DNA of 50,919 nt from Streptomyces sp. (GTDB taxonomy: Bacteria > Actinomycetota > Actinomycetes > Streptomycetales > Streptomycetaceae), in contig NZ_JAPSKQ010000031.1 in assembly GCF_031181555.1 (NCBI RefSeq), positions 1 to 50,919 of the forward strand, given 5' to 3'. Positions 24,311 through 32,602 of the stretch are shown here, one piece after another. Numbering within the stretch: the stretch's first letter is position 1; each line of letters starts with the position of its first letter. The notes under the pieces were generated by a model. It saw only the letters and a program-made list of their open reading frames with translations, had not been told where the DNA came from and made no database searches. Made by a program: the position numbers and the translations under genes.

Positions 24311-24327
24311 AACTAGCGGCGTTAGTT
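24311..24327. promoter_or_regulatory. operator upstream of the aldehyde/alcohol dehydrogenase operon
   Basis: AACTAGCGGCGTTAGTT has AACTA/TAGTT arms and closely matches the reverse complement of the site at 19127-19143. It lies about 42 bases upstream of the ATG at 24269, within promoter distance. Confidence 0.6.
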
Positions 24328-24387
24328 TTCCCGCGCCAGAGGGGCCCGCGGGAGCGGGCGGCCGACCCGTGATCGGACCGCGCGGTC

Positions 24388-25731
24388 TCACTCCTCCAGG
24401 TCGGGCAGGCGCTCCGGGTTCGGGCAGATGCGTTCGCCGTGCTGGTCGAAGACGAACAGGTGGGCGAGATCGACCAGGAGCGGCACCTGCATGCCGTGCC
24501 GGAGGCGGATGTCGGGGGTGGTGCGGACGATGAGGTCACCCGGCACGCGCGGCTCGGCGGAGGCGGGGGCCGGCCGTTCCGCCCGCTCGGGCCGGTCCAG
24601 CGTCGCCACGGTCCCCGCGCGCAGCGCGCCGGTCCGTTCCCGCAGGCGCTCCAGGACCGTGCCCTCGCGGCGGCGGCGCCGGGGCGTGCGGTCGGGGCGG
24701 GGGCGCGGCGCCTCCAGTTCGGGGACGACGGCGGGACGGGAGCCGGTGTTGAAGTGGACGAGGACCTCGTGGCCCTGGAACTCCACGTGCTCCACCAGGC
24801 CGGTGAGCACCACCTCGCCGGGACGGGCGGCGGCGGGCTTGGCGATGCGGACGGCCTCGGAGCGCAGCCCCACGATGACCTCGCGGCCCTGCTGCACGCG
24901 CAGCAACTGGTGGTCCAGGGACAGGGGTTCGGGCAGCCGCAGGAACTGCTTGCCCAGGCTGATGGTCATCGCCCCGTCCAGCGGGGCGCGGACCAGGCCG
25001 CGCAGCAGGTTGATGCGCGGGGTGCCGATGAACGCGGCGACGAAGACGTTGCTCGGCAGCGAGTACACCGTGCGCGGGGTGCCGACCTGCTGGAGGACTC
25101 CGCCGCGCAGCACGGCGACGCGATCCCCGAGCGACATCGCCTCGGACTGGTCGTGGGTGACGTAGACGGTGGTGACGCCCAGTTCCCGGGTGAGCTGGGA
25201 GATCTCGGCGCGCAGGTGGTTGCGGAGCTTGGCATCCAGGTTGGACAGCGGCTCGTCCATCAGGAAGGCGGAGGGGTGGCGGGCGATGGCCCGGCCCATG
25301 GCGACACGCTGGCGTTCGCCGCCGGAGAGCTGGGCGGGGAAGCGGTCGAGCAGGTCCTCGATGCCCAGCATGCGGGCGGTGGCGTCCACGCGCGGGGCCG
25401 GGTCGACGCCCGGCGCCTCGATGCGCAGCGGGAAGCCGATGTTGTCGCGGCTGGTCATGCTCGGGTACAGGGCGAAGTTCTGGAACACCATCGCCATGTC
25501 CCGGTCGGAGGGCGGCAGGTCGTTGCCGTACTCCCCGTCGAGGAAGAGCTGTCCCTCGTCGATGTCCTCCAGACCGGCGATCATCCTGAGCACGGTGGAC
25601 TTTCCGCAGCCGGACGGGCCGAGCAGGACGAGGAACTCGCCCGGCGCGATGTCCAGCGACAACCGGTCCACCACGCGGACGCCTCGTGCGTAGGCCTTGC
25701 TCACGTCGTGCAGGGAGATGGCGCGTGTCAT
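24388..25731 (-). CDS. orphan ABC transporter ATPase, MalK/UgpC type, with insertion
   Basis: The 447-residue protein has a full nucleotide-binding domain: Walker A GPSGCGKST near residue 38, signature LSGGERQRVAMGRAIA near residue 134, Walker B AFLMDEPLSNLD, and switch THDQSEAMSLGD. The C-terminal TOBE/OB domain of sugar-uptake ATPases follows (FIGTPRINLLRG), but it is split by about 65 arginine- and proline-rich residues (about 335-400). No permease or binding-protein genes lie nearby, so it may energise several carbohydrate importers, as MsiK does in Streptomyces. The next gene on this strand, encoding aldehyde dehydrogenase, has its own promoter region. Confidence 0.9.
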   Translation of the reverse strand: MTRAISLHDVSKAYARGVRVVDRLSLDIAPGEFLVLLGPSGCGKSTVLRMIAGLEDIDEGQLFLDGEYGNDLPPSDRDMAMVFQNFALYPSMTSRDNIGFPLRIEAPGVDPAPRVDATARMLGIEDLLDRFPAQLSGGERQRVAMGRAIARHPSAFLMDEPLSNLDAKLRNHLRAEISQLTRELGVTTVYVTHDQSEAMSLGDRVAVLRGGVLQQVGTPRTVYSLPSNVFVAAFIGTPRINLLRGLVRAPLDGAMTISLGKQFLRLPEPLSLDHQLLRVQQGREVIVGLRSEAVRIAKPAAARPGEVVLTGLVEHVEFQGHEVLVHFNTGSRPAVVPELEAPRPRPDRTPRRRRREGTVLERLRERTGALRAGTVATLDRPERAERPAPASAEPRVPGDLIVRTTPDIRLRHGMQVPLLVDLAHLFVFDQHGERICPNPERLPDLEE

Positions 25732-25903
25732 GAGGGTGCCCCCGGGGGCTCATCAGGGCGCTGGTGCTCCGCGGTCGGACGCCTCGTACGGGCCGTACGG
25801 GGCGTGTGAGTCACGGAAGCTAACGGAAAGTAGGCGGCCGGGGGAAGACACGGGGCGGGATCGGGTGCTCCGGTCCAGGAAGTGAGAAAGCGGACGGATC
25901 CGT

Positions 25904-27181
25904 TCAGGGGGATTTGGGGACAGATGCCTCCCCGGGCCGCCGGGAACCGTTCCCCTCTCCGCCGGCTCCACGGCCCGAAGCGGCCGCTTCCTCGGCGGGC
26001 TCCCCTTCGTCCCCCGGCCGGGACGGTGTGCGCAGGGCGACGCCCGCGGACAGGAACAACAGGGCGCCCAGCATCACGAAGGGGGCTGCCACGCCCGCCG
26101 CTCCCGCGACCAGGCCCGCCACCACGGGCGCGGCGACCTGGCCCAGGCGGTTGCCGGTCAGGCGCAGCGCGAGGGCCGTGGAGCGGGCGTCGGCGGGGGC
26201 GGCCCGGACCACCGTGGTCATCGACAGCGGCTGGCCGACCCCCAGGCAGAAGCCGAGCACCGCGAGCATCAGGGCCAGGGCCCACACCGGGACCGGCACC
26301 GCGATGCCCGCGCAGAGCACCGCGGCCAGCAGACACGTCACCGTCAGCAGCACGGTGCGGCCGAGCAGCCGCAGCAGCGGGGTGAGGACCAGCCGGCAGG
26401 CGATGGTGGCCGCGGCCCGCAGGCTGAGCAGCAGGCCGATGACCGACGGGGCGATGCCCCGGTGTTCGCCGACCACGGGGAGGTAGGCGGTGAGGATGTC
26501 GGTCGCGGACAGCACGGCCAGGCTGATGAGGATGCCCGCCGGAACACCCCGGGCCCGCAGGATGCGCCCGACCGGGACGCGCTCGCCCGGTGCCGCGCGG
26601 GAGGCGACCGGCGCCGGGTGCTCGACGCGCCACAGCGAGGTGCAGGCGACCGCCGCGCCCGCGCCCGCCACCAGCAGGGCGAGCGCGCTGGTGCCGGCCA
26701 TGTCGGAGCCGCCGATCAGTGCGCCCGCCGCGATCGGACCGATCAGCTGGCCGAGGGAGGCGCCGATGGTGAAGTGGCCGAAGTTGCGGTCCTGTTCGTG
26801 CGGCGCCGACTGGCGGGCGACGAGCGACTGCGCGCCGATGACGAAGCAGAGGTGGCCGAGGCCCATCACCCCGCTCCACAGGCCCATCGCCCACAGGGAG
26901 TCCGCGAGCCCGCTCAGCGCGCAGCCACCGGCTATGAGGACCACGCCGGCCGGCAGCAGGGGTGCGCAGCGGCCGCGGTCGGTGCGCCGGCCGAGCGGTA
27001 CGGCGGCGAACAGCGGCAGCAGCGCGTACGCGCCCGCGATCACCCCGACCGCCCGCTCGTCCGCCCCCAGCGCGAGCGCCCGGTAGGAGACGGCGGGCCG
27101 GGCCATCGACACCGCCCCCTGCGCGAAGCCGAAGGCGATGACGAGGCGGAGCAGCCAGCCGCGGTTCCCACCGGGCGCCAT
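25904..27181 (-). CDS. MFS transporter
   Basis: The 425-residue membrane protein has twelve predicted helices in two halves. Between helices 2 and 3 it has AVPLGRRTDRGRCAPLLPAG, a form of the MFS G-x-x-x-D-R-x-G-R motif, and in helix 5 GASLGQLIGPIAAGALIGG, common in drug-proton antiporters. The C-terminal 50 residues are hydrophilic and Gly/Glu-rich. It likely exports a small molecule across the cytoplasmic membrane. It begins 59 bases after the citrate carrier gene on the same strand, so a shared transcript is possible. GGGAGGA precedes the ATG, and 10-bp tandem repeats fill the gap. Confidence 0.9.
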   Translation of the reverse strand: MAPGGNRGWLLRLVIAFGFAQGAVSMARPAVSYRALALGADERAVGVIAGAYALLPLFAAVPLGRRTDRGRCAPLLPAGVVLIAGGCALSGLADSLWAMGLWSGVMGLGHLCFVIGAQSLVARQSAPHEQDRNFGHFTIGASLGQLIGPIAAGALIGGSDMAGTSALALLVAGAGAAVACTSLWRVEHPAPVASRAAPGERVPVGRILRARGVPAGILISLAVLSATDILTAYLPVVGEHRGIAPSVIGLLLSLRAAATIACRLVLTPLLRLLGRTVLLTVTCLLAAVLCAGIAVPVPVWALALMLAVLGFCLGVGQPLSMTTVVRAAPADARSTALALRLTGNRLGQVAAPVVAGLVAGAAGVAAPFVMLGALLFLSAGVALRTPSRPGDEGEPAEEAAASGRGAGGEGNGSRRPGEASVPKSP

Positions 27182-27200
27182 GGTCGGTCCTCCCTGATGT

Positions 27201-27240
27201 GCCCTGAAGTGTCCTGGGGTGTCCTGAGGTGAGCCGGGGT
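27201..27240. repeat. four 10-bp tandem repeats between the citrate carrier and MFS genes
   Basis: Successive ten-base units read GCCCTGAAGT, GTCCTGGGGT, GTCCTGAGGT and GAGCCGGGGT. They occupy almost the whole intercistronic gap, just upstream of the MFS ribosome binding site. Confidence 0.7.
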
Positions 27241-28640
27241 CAGATGATGCCGAACAGGATTCCGGCCGCGAGGATCAGCAGGCAGATCAGGACCGCCCAC
27301 TTCACCACGAACCGCGTGTGGTCGCCGAACTCGACCTTGGCCATGCCGACCAGGACGTACACCGCGGGGACGAGCGGGCTGGACATGTGCAGCGGCTGGC
27401 CCACCAGGGAGGCGCGGGCCATCTCCAGCGGGGAGACGCCGTGCGCCGCGCCGGCCTCGGCGAGCACCGGCAGGACACCGAAGTAGAAGCCGTCGTTGGA
27501 CATGAAGTACGTCAGCGGCAGGCTCAGCACACCGGTGACCAGGGCCATGTGCGGGCCCATGGCGTCGGGGATGATGTCCACCAGCCACGTGGCCATGCTG
27601 TCGACCATGCCGGTGCCCTGGAGGACGCCGGTGAAGACGGCGGCGGCGAAGACCATGCCGGAGACGTTCAGGACGTTGTCGGCGTGGGCCGCGATCCGGG
27701 CCTTCTGGTCGGGGATGTGCGGGAAGTTGACGGTGAGCGCGAGCGCGGCGCCGAGCAGGAACAGCACCGGGATCGGCAGCCACTCCATGATCATCGCGGT
27801 GAGCAGGACGACCGTGAGCAGCGCGTTGAACCAGTACAGCTTGGGGCGCAGGGTGGGGCGGTCCGGGTCGAGGCCCTGGAAGTCGTCGTCCTCCGCGCCT
27901 CCGTCCGCGCCGGCGCCGGAGCCGCCGGTCGCCGTGGTGCTCCTGCCGGCACCGCCGCCCGCGCCGACGAGGACCGTCTCGGTCTGCTCCGCCTTCTCCT
28001 CGACCAGTGCCTCGTCCAGCGTCAGCACGCCCAGCCGCCTGCGCTCCCGCAGGCCGAGCACGTACGCCAGGAGGACCACGCCCAGCAGGCCGACCAGCAG
28101 GGCCGGGATCATCGGGACGAAGACGTCGCTGGCGTCGAGCTTCAGGGCGGTGGCGGCACGGGCCGTCGGGCCGCCCCAGGGAAGGGTGTTCATCACGCCG
28201 TTGGCCATGGCGGCGACGCCGGTCATCACGACCAGGCTCATCTTCAGTCGCTTGTACAGCGGGTACATCGCCGAGACGGTGATCATGAAGGTGGTGGACC
28301 CGTCGCCGTCCAGCGACACGATCGCGGCGAGCAGCGCGGTGCCGACGACGATCCGCATCGGGTCCGCCTTGCAGAACCTGAGGATCCCGCGGACGATCGG
28401 GTCGAAGAGACCGACGTCGATCATCACGCCGAAGTAGACGATCGCGAACATGAGCATCGCCGCGGTGGGGGCGAGGCTGGACACGCCGTCGATGACGTAG
28501 TCGCCGAGGTGGGCGCCCTTGCCGACGAACACGCAGAAGAGCGCGGGAATCAGCACGAGCGCCGCGATCGGCGACATCTTCTTCATCATGATCAGGACCA
28601 GGAAGGTCGCGATCATGGCGAAGCCGAGGAGGGTCAGCAT
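27240..28640 (-). CDS. CitMHS-family citrate-metal cotransporter
   Basis: The 466-residue protein starts MLTLLGFAMIATFLVLIMMKKMSPIAALVLIPALF and contains VSLDGDGSTTFMITVSAMYPLYKRL (about residue 110) and NTLPWGGPTARAA (about residue 155), conserved in the CitMHS family. A hydrophilic Gly-rich loop of about 45 residues joins the two halves, and the second half contains SNDGFYFGVLPVLAEAG. It should import citrate complexed with a divalent metal (Mg or Ca/Fe type not resolvable) with protons. The ATG at 28640 fits the family start. A long-spaced inverted repeat upstream may bind its regulator. It is followed by the MFS gene. Confidence 0.9.
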   Translation of the reverse strand: MLTLLGFAMIATFLVLIMMKKMSPIAALVLIPALFCVFVGKGAHLGDYVIDGVSSLAPTAAMLMFAIVYFGVMIDVGLFDPIVRGILRFCKADPMRIVVGTALLAAIVSLDGDGSTTFMITVSAMYPLYKRLKMSLVVMTGVAAMANGVMNTLPWGGPTARAATALKLDASDVFVPMIPALLVGLLGVVLLAYVLGLRERRRLGVLTLDEALVEEKAEQTETVLVGAGGGAGRSTTATGGSGAGADGGAEDDDFQGLDPDRPTLRPKLYWFNALLTVVLLTAMIMEWLPIPVLFLLGAALALTVNFPHIPDQKARIAAHADNVLNVSGMVFAAAVFTGVLQGTGMVDSMATWLVDIIPDAMGPHMALVTGVLSLPLTYFMSNDGFYFGVLPVLAEAGAAHGVSPLEMARASLVGQPLHMSSPLVPAVYVLVGMAKVEFGDHTRFVVKWAVLICLLILAAGILFGII

Positions 28641-28648
28641 GAGTGGAT

Positions 28649-28704
28649 ACCTAACGTTCGCCCTTGAACATCCCACCAGGGACGGCGGTGCGACGACGTT
28701 AGGT
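28649..28704. promoter_or_regulatory. spaced inverted repeat upstream of the citrate carrier gene
   Basis: ACCTAACGT (28649-28657) and ACGTTAGGT (28696-28704) are perfect inverse copies separated by 38 bases, directly before the ATG at 28640. The region is less GC-rich than its surroundings and also contains GCGTTAAC and GACGTTGACG. Possible binding sites for a response regulator or repressor. Confidence 0.5.
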
Positions 28705-28779
28705 GCCGCAAAGCAGCGTTAACAAGACGTTGACGCGCGAGCAATAAGCGCAAAACCCCAGGTCACAGCTTTGCTCAGG

Positions 28780-31017
28780 TCAGGGGGCGGTCAGCGGGGC
28801 CACCTCGACCGGGACTCCGTTGAGGACGGCGTTGCCCGACAGCGGGTCGAGGAGGCCGCCGTCGAGGAGCTGGTTGACGTTGACCCCGGGGTCCGCCGCG
28901 GCGTGCCGCATGCGCGTACCGGGCCGGTCGTGTCCCCAGCCGTGCGGCAGGCTCACCACACCCCGGCGCACCGCGTCGGTGACCTCGGCCGGCGCGGTCA
29001 CCTCTCCCCCGGCGCCCTTGACGCGCACCGGTTCCCCGTCCCGCACGCCGAGGCGTTCGGCGTCCTCGGGGTGGAGGTGCAGGGTGCAGCGGTTGGAGCC
29101 GCCGGTGAGGGCGGGCACGTTGTGCAGCCAGCTGTTGTTGGAGCGCAGATGGCGGCGGCCGACGAGGACGAGCCCGCCGGGGCGCTCGTCCAGGGCGGCG
29201 CGCAGCCGCGGGAGGTCGGCGGCGATCGGTTCCGGCAGCAGCTCCACCTTTCCGCTGCGGGTCCGCAGCCGCTGGGGCAGCCTCGGGCGCAGCGGTCCGA
29301 GGTCGATGCCGTGCGGGTGGGCGAGCAGCTTCTCCAGGGTGAGCCCGTCCGGGTCGGCGCCGAATCCGTCGCCGTACGGGCCGAGGCGCAGCATCATGTC
29401 CAGCCGCCGTTCGGGGCCGTTCTCACCGGTCAGCAGGCCCGCGAGGTCCTTCGGGTCGCGGCCGTGCACCGGGGAGTGGGGGTCCTCGACCGCCTTGCCG
29501 AGGGTCCGGTCGATCACCATGGCGTCCACGGCGGCGGGATCGGCGCCGTGCATGCCCGTCGCGGCGAGGACGAGCCGCGCCAGGATCTCCGTCTCGGCCA
29601 TGCGGCCGGGCTCCAGCGGGACGGCGGGGCGGGTGTAGCGGACCTGGTTGCGTACGGCGAGGGTGTTGAAGGCGAAGTCGTGGTGCGGGCTCTGCGCGGG
29701 CGGGGGCGGCGGCAGGACGACATGGGCGTGCCGTGAGGTCTCGTTGAGGTACGGGTCGACGCTGACCATGAAGTCGAGGGAGCCGAGGGCCCTGTCGAGC
29801 CGGTCGCCGTCCGGGGCGGACAGCACCGGGTTGGCGGCGACGGCGATGACGGCGCGGATCGGCGCGCCCTCGTCGGTGGCGGTGTCGATCTCCTCGGCGA
29901 GTGCGGAGATCGGCAGTTCGCCCTTGGCCTCGGGGTGCCGGCGCACCCGGGAGTGCCAGCGTCCGAGGGCGAAGCCGCGGCCGGGTCCGGCGGGGCGCGG
30001 GGTCTTGTCGGTGGCGGCCTGCGGGAAGAGGGCGCCACCGGGCCGGTCGAGGTTGCCGGTGAGGATGTTGAGGACGTCCACGAGCCAGCTGGCGAGGGTG
30101 CCGTGCGGGACCGTGCAGCTGCCGATGCGGCCGTAGACGGCGGCGGTGGGGGCGGCGGCGAGTTCCCGGGCGAGGGTGCGGATGACGGCCGCGTCGACGT
30201 CGCAGGCGTCGGCGACCGCTTCGGGCGTGAAGTCGGCGAGCGCCGCCGGGAGTTCGCCGAGCCCGTCGAGGTGCGGCGCCAGGTCTCCCGGACCGGTGAG
30301 GCCCTCGTCGAACAGGACGTGCGCCATCGCCGCGAGCAGCAGGGCGTCGGTGCCGGGGCGGACGGCGACGTGCCGGTCGGCGAGGCGGGCGGTGCGGGTG
30401 CGGCGCGGGTCGATGACGGTGAGGGTGCCGCCGCGGGCCTTCAGCGCCCTGAGCCGGCCGGGGAAGTCCGGGGCGGTGCACAGGCTGCCGTTGGATTCCA
30501 GGGGGTTGGCGCCGATCAGCAGCAGGTGGTCGGTCCGGTCCAGGTCGGGCACCGGGATCGCGTTCGCGTCGCCGAAGAGCAGTCCGCTGGAGACGTGCTT
30601 GGGCATCTGGTCGACCGTGGAGGCGGTGAACAGGCTGCGGGTGCCGAGCCCGGCGAGCAGCACGGGCGGATAGAGCGCGCCGGCCACGGTGTGCACGTTG
30701 GGGTTGCCGAGGACGACACCGACGGAGTCCGGGCCGTACCGCTCGGCGACGGTCCGGATCCCGGCGGCCACGGCGTCGAACGCCTCTTCCCAGGTGGCCT
30801 CGCGCAGTTCGCCGTCCACCCGGACGAGCGGGGTGCGCAGCCGGTCGGGGTCGGAGTCCACGGCTCCGAAGGCGGCGCCCTTGGGGCAGATGAACCCCTT
30901 GCTGAAGACGTCGTCACGGTCGCCGCGGGCGCCGGTGACCCTGCCGTCGTCGATGGTGAGGGTCAGGCCGCAGGTGGCCTCGCACAAGGGGCAGATACGA
31001 AGGGCGGTGCGGGACAC
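28780..31017 (-). CDS. bis-MGD molybdopterin oxidoreductase (DMSO reductase superfamily)
   Basis: The 745-residue protein has near its start CPLCEATC (Cys 9, 12, 16) and GFICPKG (Cys 44), which bind a [4Fe-4S] cluster, then the molybdopterin domains (GVVLGNPNVH, LLIGANPLESNGS, TVIDPRRTRTARLAD) and the C-terminal molydopterin-dinucleotide-binding domain (RRHLRSNNSWLHN, VSLPHGWGHDRPG). At the place where formate dehydrogenases carry Cys or Sec the sequence is TASTVDQMPKH, with no Cys. Electron partner genes are absent. The GTG at 31017 has GGGAGGA upstream. Without a Tat signal it should be cytoplasmic. A TetR gene lies upstream on the same strand, with a palindrome between. Confidence 0.88.
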   Translation of the reverse strand: MSRTALRICPLCEATCGLTLTIDDGRVTGARGDRDDVFSKGFICPKGAAFGAVDSDPDRLRTPLVRVDGELREATWEEAFDAVAAGIRTVAERYGPDSVGVVLGNPNVHTVAGALYPPVLLAGLGTRSLFTASTVDQMPKHVSSGLLFGDANAIPVPDLDRTDHLLLIGANPLESNGSLCTAPDFPGRLRALKARGGTLTVIDPRRTRTARLADRHVAVRPGTDALLLAAMAHVLFDEGLTGPGDLAPHLDGLGELPAALADFTPEAVADACDVDAAVIRTLARELAAAPTAAVYGRIGSCTVPHGTLASWLVDVLNILTGNLDRPGGALFPQAATDKTPRPAGPGRGFALGRWHSRVRRHPEAKGELPISALAEEIDTATDEGAPIRAVIAVAANPVLSAPDGDRLDRALGSLDFMVSVDPYLNETSRHAHVVLPPPPPAQSPHHDFAFNTLAVRNQVRYTRPAVPLEPGRMAETEILARLVLAATGMHGADPAAVDAMVIDRTLGKAVEDPHSPVHGRDPKDLAGLLTGENGPERRLDMMLRLGPYGDGFGADPDGLTLEKLLAHPHGIDLGPLRPRLPQRLRTRSGKVELLPEPIAADLPRLRAALDERPGGLVLVGRRHLRSNNSWLHNVPALTGGSNRCTLHLHPEDAERLGVRDGEPVRVKGAGGEVTAPAEVTDAVRRGVVSLPHGWGHDRPGTRMRHAAADPGVNVNQLLDGGLLDPLSGNAVLNGVPVEVAPLTAP

Positions 31018-31102
31018 GGGTCCTCCCGGGTACGACGGCTGCGGGGCGGGGCCTCTCCCGCTCGAGCGCGGTCGAGAGCCCGGGGAAGCACGGACGAGCC
31101 GA

Positions 31103-31120
31103 GCATACCGACCGGTATGC
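31103..31120. promoter_or_regulatory. palindromic operator upstream of the molybdoenzyme gene
   Basis: GCATACCGACCGGTATGC is palindromic except for the central bases. It lies 86 bases upstream of the GTG at 31017. It resembles the ATACCGACCGGTCGG site at 6469 but is 3 bases shorter across the middle. It may be bound by the TetR at 31172-31789. Confidence 0.6.
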
Positions 31121-31171
31121 ACGGAGGGGAGGGGTCGTCACGGACGAGGTGCCGGACCGGCCGCGGGACCC

Positions 31172-31789
31172 TCAGTCCAGCACGCGCGCCAGATAGGCGC
31201 CCAGCATCTCCCGCAGTTCCGCGATGACCTTCCCGTCCCCCTCGGGCGCCACCCGGAACGCCAGGTGGACCAGGGCGTCGGCGGTCTCGACGGCGATGAG
31301 GAAGGTGCGGCGCAGGTCCTCGTCGGCTTCGCGGCCCAGGTGGCCGGAGAGCAGGCCGGTGAGGCGGTCGGCGACGCGGTGGTTGGGTTCGGCCCAGCGG
31401 GTGCCGACCGGGATCTGGTTGCCGAAGTCGACGAGGGAGAAGCCGGGCGCGGTGCGCTTCATGTCCAGGTACTCGTCGATCACGGCATTCATGGCGTGCC
31501 GCCAGCCCCGGTCACCGATGTGCCCGAGGCGTTCGGTGACCCGTTCCGAGAAGCGCTCCAGGTTGCGCTGGGCCAGCGCGTCGGCCATCTGGCGCTTGTT
31601 GCCGAAGAAGCGGTACACGGAGCCGATGGGCACACCGGCGCGCTGCGCGACGGCACGGGTGCTCAGGCCGTCGTAGCCGACCTCGTCGAGGAGTTCGGCG
31701 CAGGCGTCGAGGATCCTGGCCAGCCGTTCGGCGCTGCGCCGCTGCACGGGCGCTCGGCGGAGCGATGTCGCGTGGGGCACGGAACTCAT
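31172..31789 (-). CDS. TetR-family regulator upstream of the molybdoenzyme
   Basis: The 205-residue protein has a TetR HTH at about residues 20-65 (RLARILDACAELLDEVGYDGLSTRAVAQRAGVPIGSVYRFFGNKRQM) and a C-terminal domain with LVDFGNQIPVGTRWAEPNHRVADRL. Its ATG at 31789 overlaps the stop of the upstream lipoprotein gene (ATGA), so it is probably translated by coupling. The molybdoenzyme gene follows after 154 bases, with a palindrome at 31103, which makes it the likely target. The inducer is unknown. An extended frame of 63 residues upstream is compositionally unlike protein and was not used. Confidence 0.9.
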   Translation of the reverse strand: MSSVPHATSLRRAPVQRRSAERLARILDACAELLDEVGYDGLSTRAVAQRAGVPIGSVYRFFGNKRQMADALAQRNLERFSERVTERLGHIGDRGWRHAMNAVIDEYLDMKRTAPGFSLVDFGNQIPVGTRWAEPNHRVADRLTGLLSGHLGREADEDLRRTFLIAVETADALVHLAFRVAPEGDGKVIAELREMLGAYLARVLD

Positions 31790-32391
31790 GATGCCCCTTC
31801 GGCATCCTCCGGCGAACCGCGCCCTCCGCCACGGCCCCGACCGTCCGCGGACGCGGACACGGACGCGGACGCCGTGGCGGCCGGTCCCGTGCCCGGGTCC
31901 TGCTCCGACACCGTGATGTCGGCCGTGCTCTCCACGGGCTCTCCGTCCACGGTCCACACCGAACCGTCGTCGGCGCACAGGCGGACGGTGACCTGGTGCG
32001 TGCCGCGCGGGACGAGGTGGGCGGGGAGGTGGTACTCGGGGGTGCGCAGCGCCGTGACGAGGCTGCCGTTCACGTAGAGGCGGGCCAGACCGCGGCCGGC
32101 CACCGCCCGCCCGCCCGTCCCCTCGGGCGAGAAACGGAAGTTGCGCACGGTCAGCCGTACGCCCCAGCCGCCGTCGGTGTCGGGCGTGACCTCGACGCCG
32201 ACCTCGGGTGCGCCCTCGCCGTCCACCTCCCGGTAGGGCCGGCCCTCCTCGTCCCGCTCGTCCAGGAGCACGCCGACGGGCGAGGGCGACACCCCGTCCC
32301 GCTCCTGGGCGTCACGGGACCCGCAGCCCACGGATCCGGCCAGCACGACACAGACCGCGAGCGCGGTGCTCAGACTCCGCGTCCACGACAT
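31786..32391 (-). CDS. putative secreted lipoprotein
   Basis: The 201-residue protein begins MSWTRSLSTALAVCVVLAGSVGCGS, a signal peptide with a cysteine at residue 23 that suits lipid attachment, although the lipobox (S-V-G-C) is weak. The mature part has beta-strand-rich text: VEVTPDTDGGWGVRLTVRNFRFSPEG, LARLYVNGSLVTALRTPEYHLP and HQVTVRLCADDGSVWTVDGEPV. This resembles small immunoglobulin-like domains that may bind copper or stabilise a redox partner, but no family is certain. The C-terminus is Ser/Ala/Gly-rich and disordered. It starts an operon with the tetR gene, overlapped by four bases. Confidence 0.78.
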   Translation of the reverse strand: MSWTRSLSTALAVCVVLAGSVGCGSRDAQERDGVSPSPVGVLLDERDEEGRPYREVDGEGAPEVGVEVTPDTDGGWGVRLTVRNFRFSPEGTGGRAVAGRGLARLYVNGSLVTALRTPEYHLPAHLVPRGTHQVTVRLCADDGSVWTVDGEPVESTADITVSEQDPGTGPAATASASVSASADGRGRGGGRGSPEDAEGAS

Positions 32392-32557
32392 GCCGGGGAG
32401 CGTAGAACACCGGTGCGATCTCCCGGATCCCCCTGAAGTCGGGTTCCGCGTCCTCCGCCGAGAGGAGGGCGGCCCGGGAGGACGCCGCGGAAGGACGACG
32501 GCGACGGAAACACCCGGCCCGGGATCACGCGCTCCTCTTGCGCCGGGGAAAACGCAA

Positions 32558-32577
32558 TCCTACGGTGTCGCATAGGA
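32558..32577. promoter_or_regulatory. inverted repeat upstream of hmgA
   Basis: TCCTA (32558-32562) and TAGGA (32573-32577) flank a GGTGTCGC centre, 25 bases before the hmgA start. It may be an operator for the GntR regulator downstream or another repressor. Confidence 0.4.
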
Positions 32578-32602
32578 ATCGCATCGCAAGGGAGCAGCGA
32601 AC

